Source: Clitopilus passeckerianus (lineage: Eukaryota > Basidiomycota > Agaricomycetes > Agaricales > Entolomataceae). Taken from it: 64,000 nt of DNA. The position numbers were made by a program, and so were the translations under genes. The notes under the pieces are model-generated. The model did no database searches and was not told the origin of the DNA. It saw nothing but the letters and a program-made list of their open reading frames with translations. The stretch is from positions 62,001-126,000 of the forward strand of contig CALYLX010000056.1 of NCBI GenBank assembly GCA_944990035.1. Reading direction: 5' to 3'. This document shows positions 33,083-44,740 of the stretch, one piece after another (the stretch's first letter is position 1; every line of letters begins with the position of its first letter).

Positions 33083-33274
33083 AGAGCAGTGTGCATGATC
33101 AACCTGAAAACAAGGCTAACCGGTCCGAAATGTAGGACGCCGAGCTTATGTCATCTATGTTCCCCATTTAGCTGTATATTGGGCGCGACGCGGACGCGGA
33201 CGCGTTCAAAGTTGTCGTCTTTCCGAGTCCCCACATTCCTTGCTGGTAAAGCCACGCCACCATCTTACCTGACA
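33083..33274. promoter_or_regulatory. Divergent promoter with GACGCG repeats
   Basis: 192 bp between two divergent start codons. It contains GCGACGCGGACGCGGACGCGTT near 33183-33204, three overlapping GACGCG units ending in an ACGCGT (MCB-like) hexamer. Confidence 0.5.
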
Positions 33275-33640
33275 ATGCCTCGCGCTCAAGCACCGAAAAA
33301 GCGACAATCTAAACTTCAGAAGGCTCATATGAAATTCATGATAACCCGAACCAGCGAAAAACGTGCCGCCAGAAAAATGGCGGAGTATCTTCCGGGTTTC
33401 AACGAGGAGGAATATGAATGGAACAAGACAGATAAACGGGACTGGCAACTGATCAGAGACAAGATACTGGAGCAGGATGGAAAGCTTCTCAAGAAACAGA
33501 TTGAGAACTTGGAGAGGGAGCTCGAGGAAACTAGCAGAGAGAGGGAAGAGGTGGGAGCTCACTTTGCAGCTCTCGCAACGCAGGAACAAGAACTACTTGA
33601 AGAACTTCAGCATTTGAGGACCATAGGATCTGCCTCCTGA
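33275..33640 (+). CDS. Small basic coiled-coil protein, function unknown
   Basis: Single exon of 121 residues. The N-terminus is basic (MPRAQAPKKRQSKLQKAHMK), the middle reads YLPGFNEEEYEWNKTDKRDW, and the C-terminal half is a strong heptad coiled coil (LLKKQIENLERELEETSRER). No signal peptide. The start was chosen as the first ATG after the GC-rich leader. It may be a nuclear or ribonucleoprotein adaptor, but nothing specific is recognised. Confidence 0.65.
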   Translation: MPRAQAPKKRQSKLQKAHMKFMITRTSEKRAARKMAEYLPGFNEEEYEWNKTDKRDWQLIRDKILEQDGKLLKKQIENLERELEETSREREEVGAHFAALATQEQELLEELQHLRTIGSAS

Positions 33641-34264
33641 AGACTATTGGACCAGCGTTATCGGCTAGTTCTTCAACCGAGTGATGCCTAGACACTGAGA
33701 TTTATGTGCAGGCTTGATACCCTACTAGGCTACTAGGTGGGTCTCGCTACTTTCAATTCCCAGACAAAGTATCTGATGAAAAGGTAAAGAACATTATTGC
33801 ATCTCTTTCTCTTCTACGTCTACCTCCAGATTTTATCACTATACCTATTCTTCTAACAGTCCATTTTGACAACCCTTTGGACCGCTTGAATTGGGTCCGG
33901 AATACCATACACCTTTATGAATTCGTACTTCGATACAATACTCATTCAAATACCTATCTACCTCTAGGAACTTACTGAGGCAACGGCTTCGTAATAGTTA
34001 GCTCTACCTTACAACCCTTGGATGGTAAATTCATTGTAAATAATTTCAGTTACCAATGGTTTTTACGAGGGTGGGAATAGCGCAGCCTTTTTAGAGCATT
34101 TGCGTTCTAGCTACTACAGTAGCCTGAGATAACATGATTGCAATATTTGCGCCACGACGTGTCATGTACGTGTGTATCACCTGTTGCCAAGTAGCGACTC
34201 TAAGAGAGGGGTGTCTGTGCAATTAGATGTTCTGATAACGTGTACAATACATTAATCGATATAA
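33641..34264. other. Intergenic region with one ATG-less open stretch
   Basis: About 0.6 kb after the coiled-coil gene. From about 33790 to 33980 on the plus strand a frame stays open with a protein-like composition (LPPDFITIPILLTVHFDNPL) but has no start codon and no clear family. It may be a gene remnant. No other feature seen. Confidence 0.3.
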
Positions 34265-35837
34265 TTATCCAGAAGACGTCAATGGCTCCAGCTTCTTCCG
34301 CAAACCCATCCAAAACTGTGGACCATACGCCCAGTACGCCACGCCAAACGCTGCTCCTCCCAGGTGTGCCCAGTGGTCGAAAACCCTGTTGCAAATAACA
34401 TCAGCTTCGGAGCTCCCAGAAGCGGGCACGAAATCACTTACTTCCATCCCCTCAGGGCACCGACTACATCTAATAGAACGAACCCTCCAACGCCCCACTG
34501 TATCGGAATTGGATAGCTTGGCGGTATATAGAGTGAAATTTCCGCATGGGGGAAAGCCAGAGCTGACATTGTAACGGCAGCGTATATGGCTCCAGACATA
34601 CCCAAGCTGGGTAATATCTCCGGTGCTGCTGCCTTGGTTGCTGCTTTGGCGGCTGTTACTTCTGACGCAGCAACCGCAGCGGCCCATGTGTCGGTCGATT
34701 TGGTAGCATTTTTAGCTGAGAGAAGGGATGCTATGACTTTAGGGTATTGGAATTTTGCTGATACAACGTGGGACACAAGTGACGAGAAAAGGCCAGCTGA
34801 GGATAGAAGAGCATGGTCAGCAAGTGATATTCGCTCGAGCAAGTCGAACTGAGTTGTTTACCTGATATAAGGAAGGCTCCCAGATGATAGGTGGTGGTCG
34901 ATTCGTTGAGTTCACCTTGTCTTTCTGTGTCCTTGTTAAACAGGTAGTAGTATGCAGCAGAACCTGTATGGAATGCCTCAGCAATACACATATTGATAAA
35001 TGAGGGAGCCTCAAACCGAATCCTTCCAATGCAAGGCAGTTGAACAGGAGGTGGATGAATGATCTGTGACTGAATACCGCCGTCAACATGGTAAAGGATA
35101 GCCCTGAGAGGGGATGGTGCATAAATCGGATTTTCATAGGACCACGGAATTTTTGCAGTTTCCATGCAAGGTATACACCTGCATTTAATAGGCATATTTT
35201 CCAGCACATCCGCTTGCCTTCAGAGGCATCGACGTATGGTTGCATGACGGAGACCATAGCAAGGCCAAGCCAGGGCTTGACTATCCCTGTCACTTCTTTG
35301 ATATTACCGAACATTGAGGCAAGCAACTCCCTCATATACTAAGGACGATCAGACTTGGCCACAACAAGAAACAAGGCAACAAACCGTACCTGCACAAGCT
35401 CGGTATTCTGGGCTCTCTGCATATCCAGATTTGTCACGGTGCTGAAGCTCAAGCTTGTAACCGTAAGGCGCTTCTTCCATTGCTCGGTCTCTATGTTCGT
35501 CTGGAGTGCTGCAAAGGTAAAAGCAGCACCTGATGCAGCCAAGGCGAACTAAACGGGATACCCGAAAATGAGAGGTATGAAAGGAGCATGATATACATAG
35601 ACTCACCAGTATCTGATTCCGTATCCCAGGCTTCCCCACTTTCTCCGCGAATGGTATCTCTGGTCTGGTTCTTCCCACTTCTTCACGAAACGATGGCACA
35701 TGGTTTGAATTTGGTTGACTTTGCTGAAGCGAAGGCACTACTCTCGGCTGGCTACGAGGCAACGACCTTGAAAATGATCGAAACGATGGCCGCAGAGCAT
35801 GCAACTGAATGCATCTCGCGGAACGAATGAAAAACAT
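34265..35837 (-). CDS. PCP1: Mitochondrial rhomboid protease, PARL/Pcp1 type
   Basis: Intramembrane serine protease of the mitochondrial inner membrane; the yeast homologue processes Mgm1 and Ccp1. The N-terminus is a typical presequence (MFFIRSARCIQLHALRPSFRSFSRSL). After introns there are PHP-type and HLLFN blocks (HPLSGLSFTMLTAVFSHRSF, IHLLFNCLALEGFG), with the GSAAYYYLFN segment next. The catalytic Ser is in LGMSGAIYA near 34600, and the catalytic His is in DHWAHLGGAAFG near 34375. An Ala-rich stretch precedes the serine motif, as in fungal homologues. About six exons, stop at 34265. All active-site residues are present. Confidence 0.88.
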
Positions 35838-36008
35838 GAAAGGCGCAAGGAAATAATGAGGTTTGTAGGCGCTCGACGCGCTGACGAATTTGTCGCCATT
35901 TGATGCCAGCTGACCACGATCTAGGGTTAGGGTCTACTGCCTCTTGACTCCGTCTTCCCACTTGAGGGCGTCGTTGGACCTCCGGGCTCGCCATCCCGGT
36001 TTCCCACC

Positions 36009-37209
36009 ATGGAGGAGCCTTCAAAGGGAGAGATTATCAGAGAATTTGGACTTTTCAGGATACCACCAGGGTCGGAAAAGGTTGTCGATGAGGATGAAGA
36101 GGTATCAACCATGTAATTCTGCAAAAGTACATCGTGACACCAATCGACAATTTTTACCCAGATTTTCTTGCTGTACACGGAACTTCAAGCGGTATCATCC
36201 ACTAAGACAGAGGGAGGAAAATTCCGTGGGCTGGGACATCTTGATTCTCGACAAGATGAGATTGTTATTTCGCTCGAGGTCAAGCCCAAGGAGTCCGCAA
36301 AGATGCAACAAAGTTTAGAAGATATTTTGCCCCTGACTTCTAAGGCCGCCGTCAAGAAAAGGCAGAGAAAAGTTCGGAAACCTTCAAATGAGGGGAAGAC
36401 TATTGAGATCAAGATCGCGCAGGACAAGACCTCATTGCGCTCTCGCAAAGGCGACACTGGCAGTGTCCTCTGGAGAGCAAGGTTGGTTTCTTCGGCCTTA
36501 TGTCGCTTAATCACAAATTTCACTCCTTTGCAGCGTTGATTTTGCCCAGGTTGTTTTGCAGCAGCTTCATAGCGACCCGGCTACTGGAATTCTGAACGCC
36601 GAAGCCTTCACGAGGGCTCATATCATGGAATTAGGGTACAATCCGTGTCCGTTCTCACTATGCCCAAAACGGACACTAACTCCTATCTCCTGCAGTGCAG
36701 GAACCGGTCTTCTTGCTCTAGCGCTTTCACCCCATGTTCATCGCTATACGGTGACAGATATTGCCGACCTTGTGCCTTTGTTGCGAAAGAATATGGCTCT
36801 CAATCTTCCTAATTGGGCCGGGTCTCCGCCTGCCGCTCCAGGGTCCAATATCACTGTAACCGCGTTGGACTGGGTGATTCTCAATTCGACTCCGCCTTCT
36901 CTTCGGCATCGCGTCGTGGATTTTGAGCCCGTTGATCTACTTCTAGTTGTCGATTGCATTTATCATCCTTCGCTTCTACCTGCACTGGTTGGAACTATCA
37001 ACCACCTCGCCCAACCCAATCATACCATTGTTCTCGTCGTGGTTGAACTTCGACAAGAAGATGTACTCCGGGAGTTCCTACAACTCTGGCTGAAAGAGCC
37101 TGCTTGGGAGATCTGGAGATTGGATCAAGTTCTGGGCCGACCGTACGCAGTGTGGGCGGGCTGGAAAAATGATGCTGCGGTAACCGCAGAAGACCTCCAT
37201 TACACATGA
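36009..37209 (+). CDS. Protein lysine methyltransferase, Rkm5-like (Methyltransf_16)
   Basis: Class I SAM methyltransferase, related to yeast Rkm5, which modifies ribosomal protein L1. The start MEEPSKGEIIREFGLFRIPP uses the ATG at 36009. An intron follows DEDEE, then IFLLYTELQAV, GGKFRGLGHLDSRQDEI and the family block QDKTSLRSRKGDTGSVLWRA. A second intron leads to VDFAQVVLQQL. Motif I is LGAGTGLLALAL, again split by an intron. YTVTDIADLVPLLRKNM, LDWV and DCIYHPSLLPALV complete the fold. The C-terminus WEIWRLDQVLGRPYAVWAGW ends at 37209. It is not a recent duplicate of the methyltransferase at 32 kb; the two belong to different subfamilies. Confidence 0.82.
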
Positions 37210-37372
37210 AAATGTCAAATAACCTTTTCTGATATTTATTGGGGTAAGAAATCCTTGCTTCTCAATTTCCTCAAAACATTTTCCTAACATCGTTACGCCA
37301 GAAGAAGCTCTCTGTTCGGGGTAGATTAGATTGAAAAAATATAGGGTGCTAGTCGCGTGTTATGGGACTATG

Positions 37373-37380
37373 TATAAATA
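37373..37380 (+). promoter_or_regulatory. TATA box of the histone H3 variant gene
   Basis: GTATAAATATATT lies about 65-70 nt upstream of the ATG at 37445. Confidence 0.5.
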
Positions 37381-37444
37381 TATTCGGGGAGGCTTTCAAG
37401 TCGACGCATTGTGCCTTCAGTCTCTCCCCATACCGTTCAAGACA

Positions 37445-38126
37445 ATGGCTCGCACTAAAGGCCGCGCCCACCACTCCACTGGTGGAAAGAGTGAGTTGAC
37501 ATTTCTAGTCGTGACGATTCATATGGTCAACAAATTCTTCCGTTTGCTCTAGCCCCCGTCATCAGACTCAATGTCCAATCTGTTGGATATAACAAAAGCA
37601 AGCAGGTGGCCGTCAAGAGAACGCGGTCGTTCAAGTCCGCTGGGTCTGGTGAGTTATTTCTCCCGTCCCTCTTGTCTCCAACTTAGCCACCCCCCTTCTT
37701 CGCCAGGTGTCATCTACCAGGTCGGTGTCAAGAGCACCCAACACTCAGGAGCAGCAGCTGTAGAAAAGAAAAAACATCGTTTCCGTCCTGGTACCGTCGC
37801 ATTGCGGGAGATTAGGCGCTACCAAAAATCGACCGAGCTCCTGATTCGCAAGGCCCCATTCGAGCGGCTCGTCCGCGAGATAGCTCAGGACTTCAGTGTA
37901 CGTGTTCTTCGTCAGACTCACCATGAAGTTCAATTTAACTCATGTCAATATGTAGCGCGACCTTCGGTTCACCCGATCCTCTGTAAACGCGCTTCAAGAG
38001 GCAACTGAAGCCTACATGGTTGGCCTCTTTGACGACATCAACCTGGCGGCCATTCATGCCAAGCGTGTTACCATCCAACCGAAGGATCTTCACCTTGCCC
38101 GAAGGCTTCGTGGAGATATTGTTTGA
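37445..38126 (+). CDS. Divergent histone H3, probable centromeric CENP-A/Cse4
   Basis: Four exons (37445-37490, 37553-37648, 37707-37897, 37956-38126) give 167 residues against 136 for canonical H3. The tail starts [15 protein letters not shown], then diverges completely and is longer. The histone fold is H3-like ([40 protein letters not shown]) but differs from the canonical H3 gene at 41 kb. It has APFE for [23 protein letters not shown] around loop 1 and helix 2, and ends RRLRGDIV instead of RGERS. The last intron sits at the same place as intron 2 of the H3 gene, before DLRF. Fungi normally keep one such divergent H3, the centromeric one, so CENP-A is the best call; loop 1 is not lengthened, so some doubt remains. 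Exon 2 could carry a further non-consensus intron. Confidence 0.72.
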
Positions 38127-38251
38127 TGTATGAGGTAGAACGGACCTCTATGTATTGCAACAACAAAAATCATCTGGCCGTTTCAAGTTGTCCTGAGAAA
38201 CCTAAATGTAATAATTATATTTATCGATACATATTTTAGAGTTTTCTATGG

Positions 38252-40054
38252 TTACATGTGAACAAAAGCAAGAATAAACGATAATAATGTCCAGAGGAAA
38301 GAAATGCTGTAGCTAGGGATGGAAATCAACACAGCTGAGTTGCCAGAAACCGACCCAGTCGCAGTTACGGTGGCCGCACTACCAATTGTCGGAGTCGGCA
38401 CAGCAGCATTCCTTCCGTCTTGGGACAAAGCAACATCTGACAGTTGTGCAAATCCTACAGACGCCGGGTCATAACGGAAAACCGAATAGACATTTTTCTG
38501 TCTCGTCTGTCAGAAAGGCAACGATAGCTGAGCTTTTTGTAACACTCACCAAGAAAGTGTCGCCAACAATCCAAGAAGGTGCCGATCGGCCGGTAGTGAG
38601 ATCAAAGAATGCACCCAGGCACGAATTACGAGTGAGCGTTGTAAGCTTGAAGTCCGCTGGACTAATAGGCCAGCTTCGACCGCCGAATGCCATTGTCACG
38701 TTGACGGTCGTATCGCAAGCTATGGAAAACGAAGTCAGCAATGATACTCTCGAAGTTTCGAGAGGGTCGTACGATATGTATAGTAGCCCTTGAAATTTCC
38801 CGTTGCAGGTGCAGCTCCTGGTATTTGGTCGTAGATGGCAGAAACATATTCTTGTGGCCCGCCAACAAGTGTGGTCCCGGTATCAATGGCGGAGTACGCA
38901 GACGATCCAGTGGGAACAGAAACTTGCTGGCCGTTGACGGTTAATTCTGTGGAATCGATAAGCACGGGCTGTAGCTGGTGAAGTAGGCGCCAAACTCACG
39001 GGACAGTGACAATATCCAGTAAGAAGGGGTAGTGGTGAGGTCTTGGTAATCAATGTCACCAGTATACAATGATTGGTTCGTGAATCCTACGACGTTGTTA
39101 GTTAGAGTAGACAAGATAAATCAGGAGATGCACTAACCCATGTTAAACGCCCCTCCAGGCTCCAACTTCTGCGCCCCGGACACGTTAACGAACCTCGTCA
39201 ATTGAAAAGCCATCAGAGGTTCATCCCATGTCCCACCTTCTGCCAGCGTTTGCCAAAACGGCATTGATTTTGATGACGCGATGGAGTCGAAGGCGAGCCC
39301 CAACAACCCGGAGACTGGACTCGTCAAAAGACCGTCTGACACTTGATCGCAAATGGCAAAAGTCTGGTTCGCCACGGAAAAGCCAGCCATTTGGACGGTA
39401 TCGCTGCCCAGAAACCCAGCAGCTTGACCACTGCCGTAAGCGATGCTGAAAGGTTGGTTGTTGGTCGAGAATGTCGACGAAGAATCGGCATCGAAGGTTG
39501 GGACACCACCGCAGCTGGCGTTGCAATTTGAATCGGCTACCCAGAGGTCACTATCAAAGCCGTTCATCAGTACTGGCGCCAGGGGCATGTAAAGGAGACG
39601 TACGATGACCCGGTATCCAGAATTACATTAAATGACGTAGGGGGTGTACCTAAGGCCAGAGTACCAAAGAAACTAGCAAAAAATCAGCAAAGCCCGAAAC
39701 AACCAGTAGAAACGACCGATTTACCTCGAATCCGCGTTTTGGTTGACGATCCTGACAGAACACATGAATGATAAGCCATTGCTCCCGCACAGCTAGGAAA
39801 CCTTACAAGTTAGTCCCCGTACTCCTTCTGCTCCTGTCTCCGGACCCGTACTTCATTTGCATGCTCTCCCTGTGGGACTTTGCCCATGTACCCCACTCCT
39901 CCACTGTCTTCGGACTCGGGGACCGTCTTTGCAGAGGCATGGTCATCCTGATGCCAGGCTCTCCCCTGAAAGGCTTTGGTGAAGCATAAACCAAAGCCGG
40001 ATATGTAATGGCTACTAGCAGTGCTAGAGAGACTGGCCAACTCGATCCGGGCAT
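38252..40054 (-). CDS. Secreted pepsin-like aspartic protease with GPI-type C-terminus
   Basis: Family A1 endopeptidase. The signal peptide (PGSSWPVSLALLVAITYPALVYA) is followed by a basic propeptide. The first active site is ILDTGSSDLWVADSN near 39560-39620, split by an intron. A flap region with AYGSG follows near 39435, then the block SGLLGLAFDSIASS. The second active site is SAIDTGTTLVGGP near 38870. The family end GDTFLKNVYSVFRYDP is near 38480-38560. A Ser/Thr-rich spacer and a hydrophobic tail (ISFLWTLLSFILAFVHM) follow, suggesting a GPI anchor and cell-surface location. About six introns. Complete. Confidence 0.9.
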
Positions 40055-41171
40055 CTTGGTCTAAGAGTCGACTTTGGTTCGTTTATTTGGAAATTTTGCG
40101 TGAATACTTCCCGACCACAAGTGAGTAGAGTTTCGGAATTAGAGTCGAGATGGGGAAGAAAGAGGAAACTGAGGTCAATGCGTATAACGATGATGGAGTG
40201 TGGCGATAGCGAGGACTGAAAGCAGAGGAGATCAAGTGGCGAAATGGAGGGCCAGCCTCGTTATTGAGAGGGGGATTATAAATGTTTGTCGGTATAGGGA
40301 GTATGTAATAGCCAGCTTATAATGGAGGGGAGGGGCTTGCCACAGGCTGTGCTCGGCCAGCGAATAAAAATGTCTAAGAAAGGAGGGAGGTGTAGTAACA
40401 GTGACTGCGCAATGCGTTCATAGGGGATACGTAAATACGATCATTCGCATATCCTCGCATTTCGATCATAGCTAGTCCTCATTGCAAGGGATCCCCTCCT
40501 CCTAATTGTAGGGGTTGACACAGAGAGCACTAGTCGATGCACCCTATATATCGTCTTTGACTCCGTGATGTATTGGAACAGAGACCACCGGTCGATGGAG
40601 CGACCAGCATAATTTTAGATCTACTCCCGGTCATCCTAGAATGCTGGAGTGTTGCCAAGTTTGCTAGGCATCCATCCGTTCGGCTTTCCCGAAATATTTC
40701 GCAAGGAACCTGCGTCGCCCGCAGTCTATCTTGTCACCTGAAGGCCGGTCTATCGCTTCGGGATAGTTGAAGCATCGGCGGCGTCGGCTACGTGAAGCAT
40801 TGCATAGCCAATGCACCTTCTTTGGTGCACTCTGAAGAAGAAGAAAGCTGGAAATAGCTTTTCAACTGCGCAGGCGACATGAGGATCAAGAGCAGGACAA
40901 GACGAATCCTTGCCCACAGAGTTGATACAGTGGATCAAATTTGATTCAGCCATTGATCCTACCGGCTACATAGTTCAGCCCTGGCCAACTATGAAGCCAC
41001 AATTTTTGCTCCTCGTCGCCAGCTTATGCTTATTATGCTCTCCACAAATATTGTTGTCCTTGATGCACAATGTGCATCCAGTCGGTATCATTCCGAGTAC
41101 TATACTAATACAATATAGGTACAAAAAGAGAAAATATCAAGAATAAAAAAAGCCAGTCCGACAATAACTCT
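40055..41171. other. Intergenic region, no gene recognised
   Basis: About 1.1 kb. It contains the upstream region of the aspartic protease (TATAAG-like motifs on the minus strand near 40315) and the 3' flank of histone H3. The open stretches at 40573-40770 and 40910-41146 have no supporting features. Confidence 0.45.
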
Positions 41172-41693
41172 CTATGACCTCTCGCCCCTCAGTCTCCTGG
41201 CGAGAGCAAGATCTTTTGGTTGAATGGTAACACGCTTGGCGTGGATGGCAGCCAAGTTGGTGTCCTCAAAGAGCGACACAAGGTATGCCTCAGCGGCTTC
41301 CTGGAGTGCCATAACGGCCGATGATTGGAAGCGGAGGTCAGTCTATTAGGAGACAAGTCAGTGGGAGTCAAGTAGGTAAGAGAGCCGACAAACCTTGAAG
41401 TCCTGTGCAATTTCACGGACAAGACGTTGGAAGGGGAGCTTGCGAATCAGAAGCTCAGTAGACTTCTGGTAACGCCTGATTTCACGGAGAGCGACAGTTC
41501 CGGGCCTGAAGCGATGGGGCTTCTTGACACCACCAGCTGCGGCAGCAGTCTTGCGAGCAGCAGAGGACTTGGCTGCGAGTTGTTTACGAGGGGCCTTGCC
41601 TATTAAGCAAAGTTAAGTATCGAAAAACTTTCTAAGTTTCAAAGGACACTTACCACCGGTGGACTTGCGAGCGGTTTGCTTGGTACGAGCCAT
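41172..41693 (-). CDS. H3: Histone H3
   Basis: Core nucleosome histone, canonical. Three exons encode [14 protein letters not shown], then [20 protein letters not shown], the histone fold with [16 protein letters not shown], and [20 protein letters not shown] ending RRLRGERS. Introns fall after STGG (phase 1) and after QDFK. All modifiable tail lysines (4, 9, 14, 18, 23, 27) are present. Divergently transcribed with H4 from a 291-bp intergenic promoter. Confidence 0.97.
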
Positions 41694-41984
41694 TGTTATT
41701 TGTTGAGTATTTGACTGAAAGTGTCGAGTCGAGGTGGGAGTCGAAGCGGAAGATGCTGAGTGCCCTCTCGCCAGCCAGGCTCTATATAAGCCACCGCGCT
41801 CGCGTCCCGCACGTGATGGCGCGCGACAATGAACGAGTCAACAAACGGTAATGCGGCACAGCCACTGGCGGAGGTTATATAACGGAGTCGGTGGCTTGTA
41901 GGACCCACCAATTTGCTCGTTGCATTCGCACCACCACTACACAACCACTTCACAACTTCACCAACAACACTTTTATAACTCGAC
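41694..41984. promoter_or_regulatory. Shared divergent promoter of the histone H3-H4 pair
   Basis: 291 bp. A TATATAAG motif near 41783-41790, read on the minus strand as CTTATATAGAG, suits H3. TATATAAC near 41876 suits H4. The middle is GC-rich (CGCGCTCGCGTCCCGCACGTG). Confidence 0.75.
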
Positions 41985-42413
<429 letters not shown>

Positions 42414-42724
42414 AATATACCATTGGGATTGGATTCTCGCTTTCTATATTATCTGTTGCATTGCATCTGTACTCTACTGTAACATCAATAGGCTATTTAT
42501 CATTTTGAGAAACCCTCACACGCTGCTACCACGTGGGGATGTATATTGATACCCCCTCATGGAATGCGATGTAAACGCCATCGACCGATTAGAAGTACCT
42601 CCGTCGATGTTCCGCACCGACGTATTGCCCTAGGTATTATTCCGATAAATCTCCGCCTGATAAAATTACTGAATGAACTGCCATGACAATCTAATAGGCC
42701 TCCAGCTTCCCTGCCTCTCGGGGC

Positions 42725-44058
42725 TTGCCAAAACACATCACCTTCGCCACCCTAATGAGTCCTGTCATCGAGGCTCGTGTCCCGGTGACCATTTCATCTC
42801 TCCCAAACGAAATTGTCTCCCAAATCTTCAATCATCTCCCCATCCCGGGCCTCACCATCGTCGCATGCCTCTCACACCGTTTCACTGCTGTCGCTGAGCG
42901 CCTTCTCTACTCATCGGTCTCGTTAACGGATACTCTATCAGAGTCATCTCCTCTACCGTGGAAAACGCTCAGATGGTGTCAGTCCATACGGCAGAGACTC
43001 GACTTCATTGATTCGACCAAGAGACTATCCATACGATGGCAAGCTCAGCCAAATGCGACTCTGTCAGAGCCGCTGCACCCAGCTATCGATGAGCTGGCTT
43101 CAGTGTTGAAGTTGCTGGTTTACCTCGAGTCACTTGATATTTTTCTAGGGCCTGCAAATCTTTGCCCGATGTCGACTTCAAGTTCCTCCGAGTCGCCCGG
43201 TACAACGGCAACGGCCCCATCACCACGAGCTGAGTACGTTGACGACGACGTCGTCCACGCCATTGAACGTGTCATCTCCCATGTCGAGCTACCCCACCTT
43301 CGACACTGTTCTCTGGGTGCAGAATGGACCAAAGGCGTTCAACCCTACAACGAAACCATCCTTGCCTCCTTCCTCACTTCGGCCAATTCATTACGTCATC
43401 TAAAGTTAACAGATCACCGCGATGCGCGATTGGTTCTCCCCGCCGATGCTCTTCCATATTTATCCACATTCCGCGGTTCAGCCGATACCGCTGCCTCCCT
43501 CCTCCCTGGCCGCCCTGTCCATGCGCTCTCACTCGTAGGCCCAGACACGGATGTGAACCGCGAAAATCTGGGGCGCATGACGACAACATCAGTCCCCCTT
43601 CGCGTGCTCGACCTTTCGGCGATGTCTGTCCGACCAATTCTGCTTCGAAATGTTTCCACACATTTCCCCACGATTGAAAAACTGAGGATTAAGCTCGCTT
43701 TGCGCCATACTCTTCACTACTCATTTACTGGCATCGTAAGCAATTTTCCTCCTATTTTTCGGGTCAAAGACACTTCTGACTTTCGACCACCCCCCGCAAG
43801 CGATAGAGACTTCTGGCGGGCCTTTCCTCGGTTCTCACTGCCTTCAGTCATCTGACATTTATTGATCTATCACCTACCGCTCTCCATGGGCCGTGGACTA
43901 TTGGTCGTGCAAATGCACAGGAAGAGACCAGCCTTCTAGAAGAATGGACTCGAGCATGTCCTTCCTTAAACAGGGTGATCTTCCCCACCGAATCCGACTG
44001 GAGTCTGAATGACAGCACCTGGACGCCCACGGCCGTCCTGATGAACGTCCATCCTTGA
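42725..44058 (+). CDS. F-box/LRR-like protein
   Basis: Probable substrate receptor of an SCF ubiquitin ligase. The F-box is near the N-terminus (ISSLPNEIVSQIFNHLPIPG, LTIVACLSHRFTAVAERLLY). Leucine-rich, strand-helix stretches follow (LESLDIFLGPANL, LRHLKLTDHRDARLVL, LRVLDLSAMSV). An acidic/Ser-rich insert (TSSSSESPGTTATAPSP) breaks the middle. An intron near 43736-43806 (donor GTAAGC, acceptor GATAG) continues in phase as RLLAGLSSVLTAFSHLTFID to a stop at 44058. Translation may start at 42725 or at the Met at 42755 that opens MSPVIEARVP. Typical of the large lineage-specific F-box sets of mushroom fungi. Confidence 0.78.
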
Positions 44059-44740
44059 TGACTTTCAACGAGGAATAGCTTCGGCATCTTTTGATCTTCC
44101 ACCTCTGATTTTTGGGCAACGTGACGGCGTCAAGATGTCATGCCTGTCGGACTCACGCCGACTTGTAACCTTACCTTACCCCTTAGAGTCTTCACAATTC
44201 ACATCCATCAGCACTATTACCACCCCGCACCGATCTTACCGTATAATGTACAGCATACCCCGGAGCACGCACCATACAGAACAAATTCAGACACATGACA
44301 CTAATCGTACTTATCAGAATCTATTGACGAGTCCGATGGCTTGTGAATTTCAAAGATAGCGACCTTATTTACCTCGAGGTAGAAGTGAACCATTCATTTC
44401 AACTCGAGGCCCTTGACAGTGACACTGCTGAATAGAAAAGCCTCAGATCTGCGATGCAGCCCCCGATAAACGTTACGCGACGGACAGCCGCTAAAGTATC
44501 ACACTCGAAGGAAAGCATCACTCGGAAAGTGCTGTATTCACCGACGATCGAACCTAATTTACAGAGGCAACGCAAAAGAAATTCCAACATGATATTAAGG
44601 CGTGGGGTCCACCAAAGGGAGCCCGAAATAAAGAGGAGAGAAAAGAAGGGACGATTGCGGGCTGTATGTACAATTGCGTGAACAAGAGAAAGATTGTGGC
44701 ATCGAAAAAAACAAAGCAATTGAAAGAGGTTGTCAACACC

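Noticed and set aside
33790..33980. Reverse-transcriptase or transposase fragment
   Set aside because: The open stretch has protein-like composition but no YxDD, DDE or other transposon motif.
37445..38126. Calling the variant a replication-independent H3.3-type histone
   Set aside because: The tail is longer and unrelated after residue 15 and the C-terminus differs, unlike H3.3, which differs at only a few positions.
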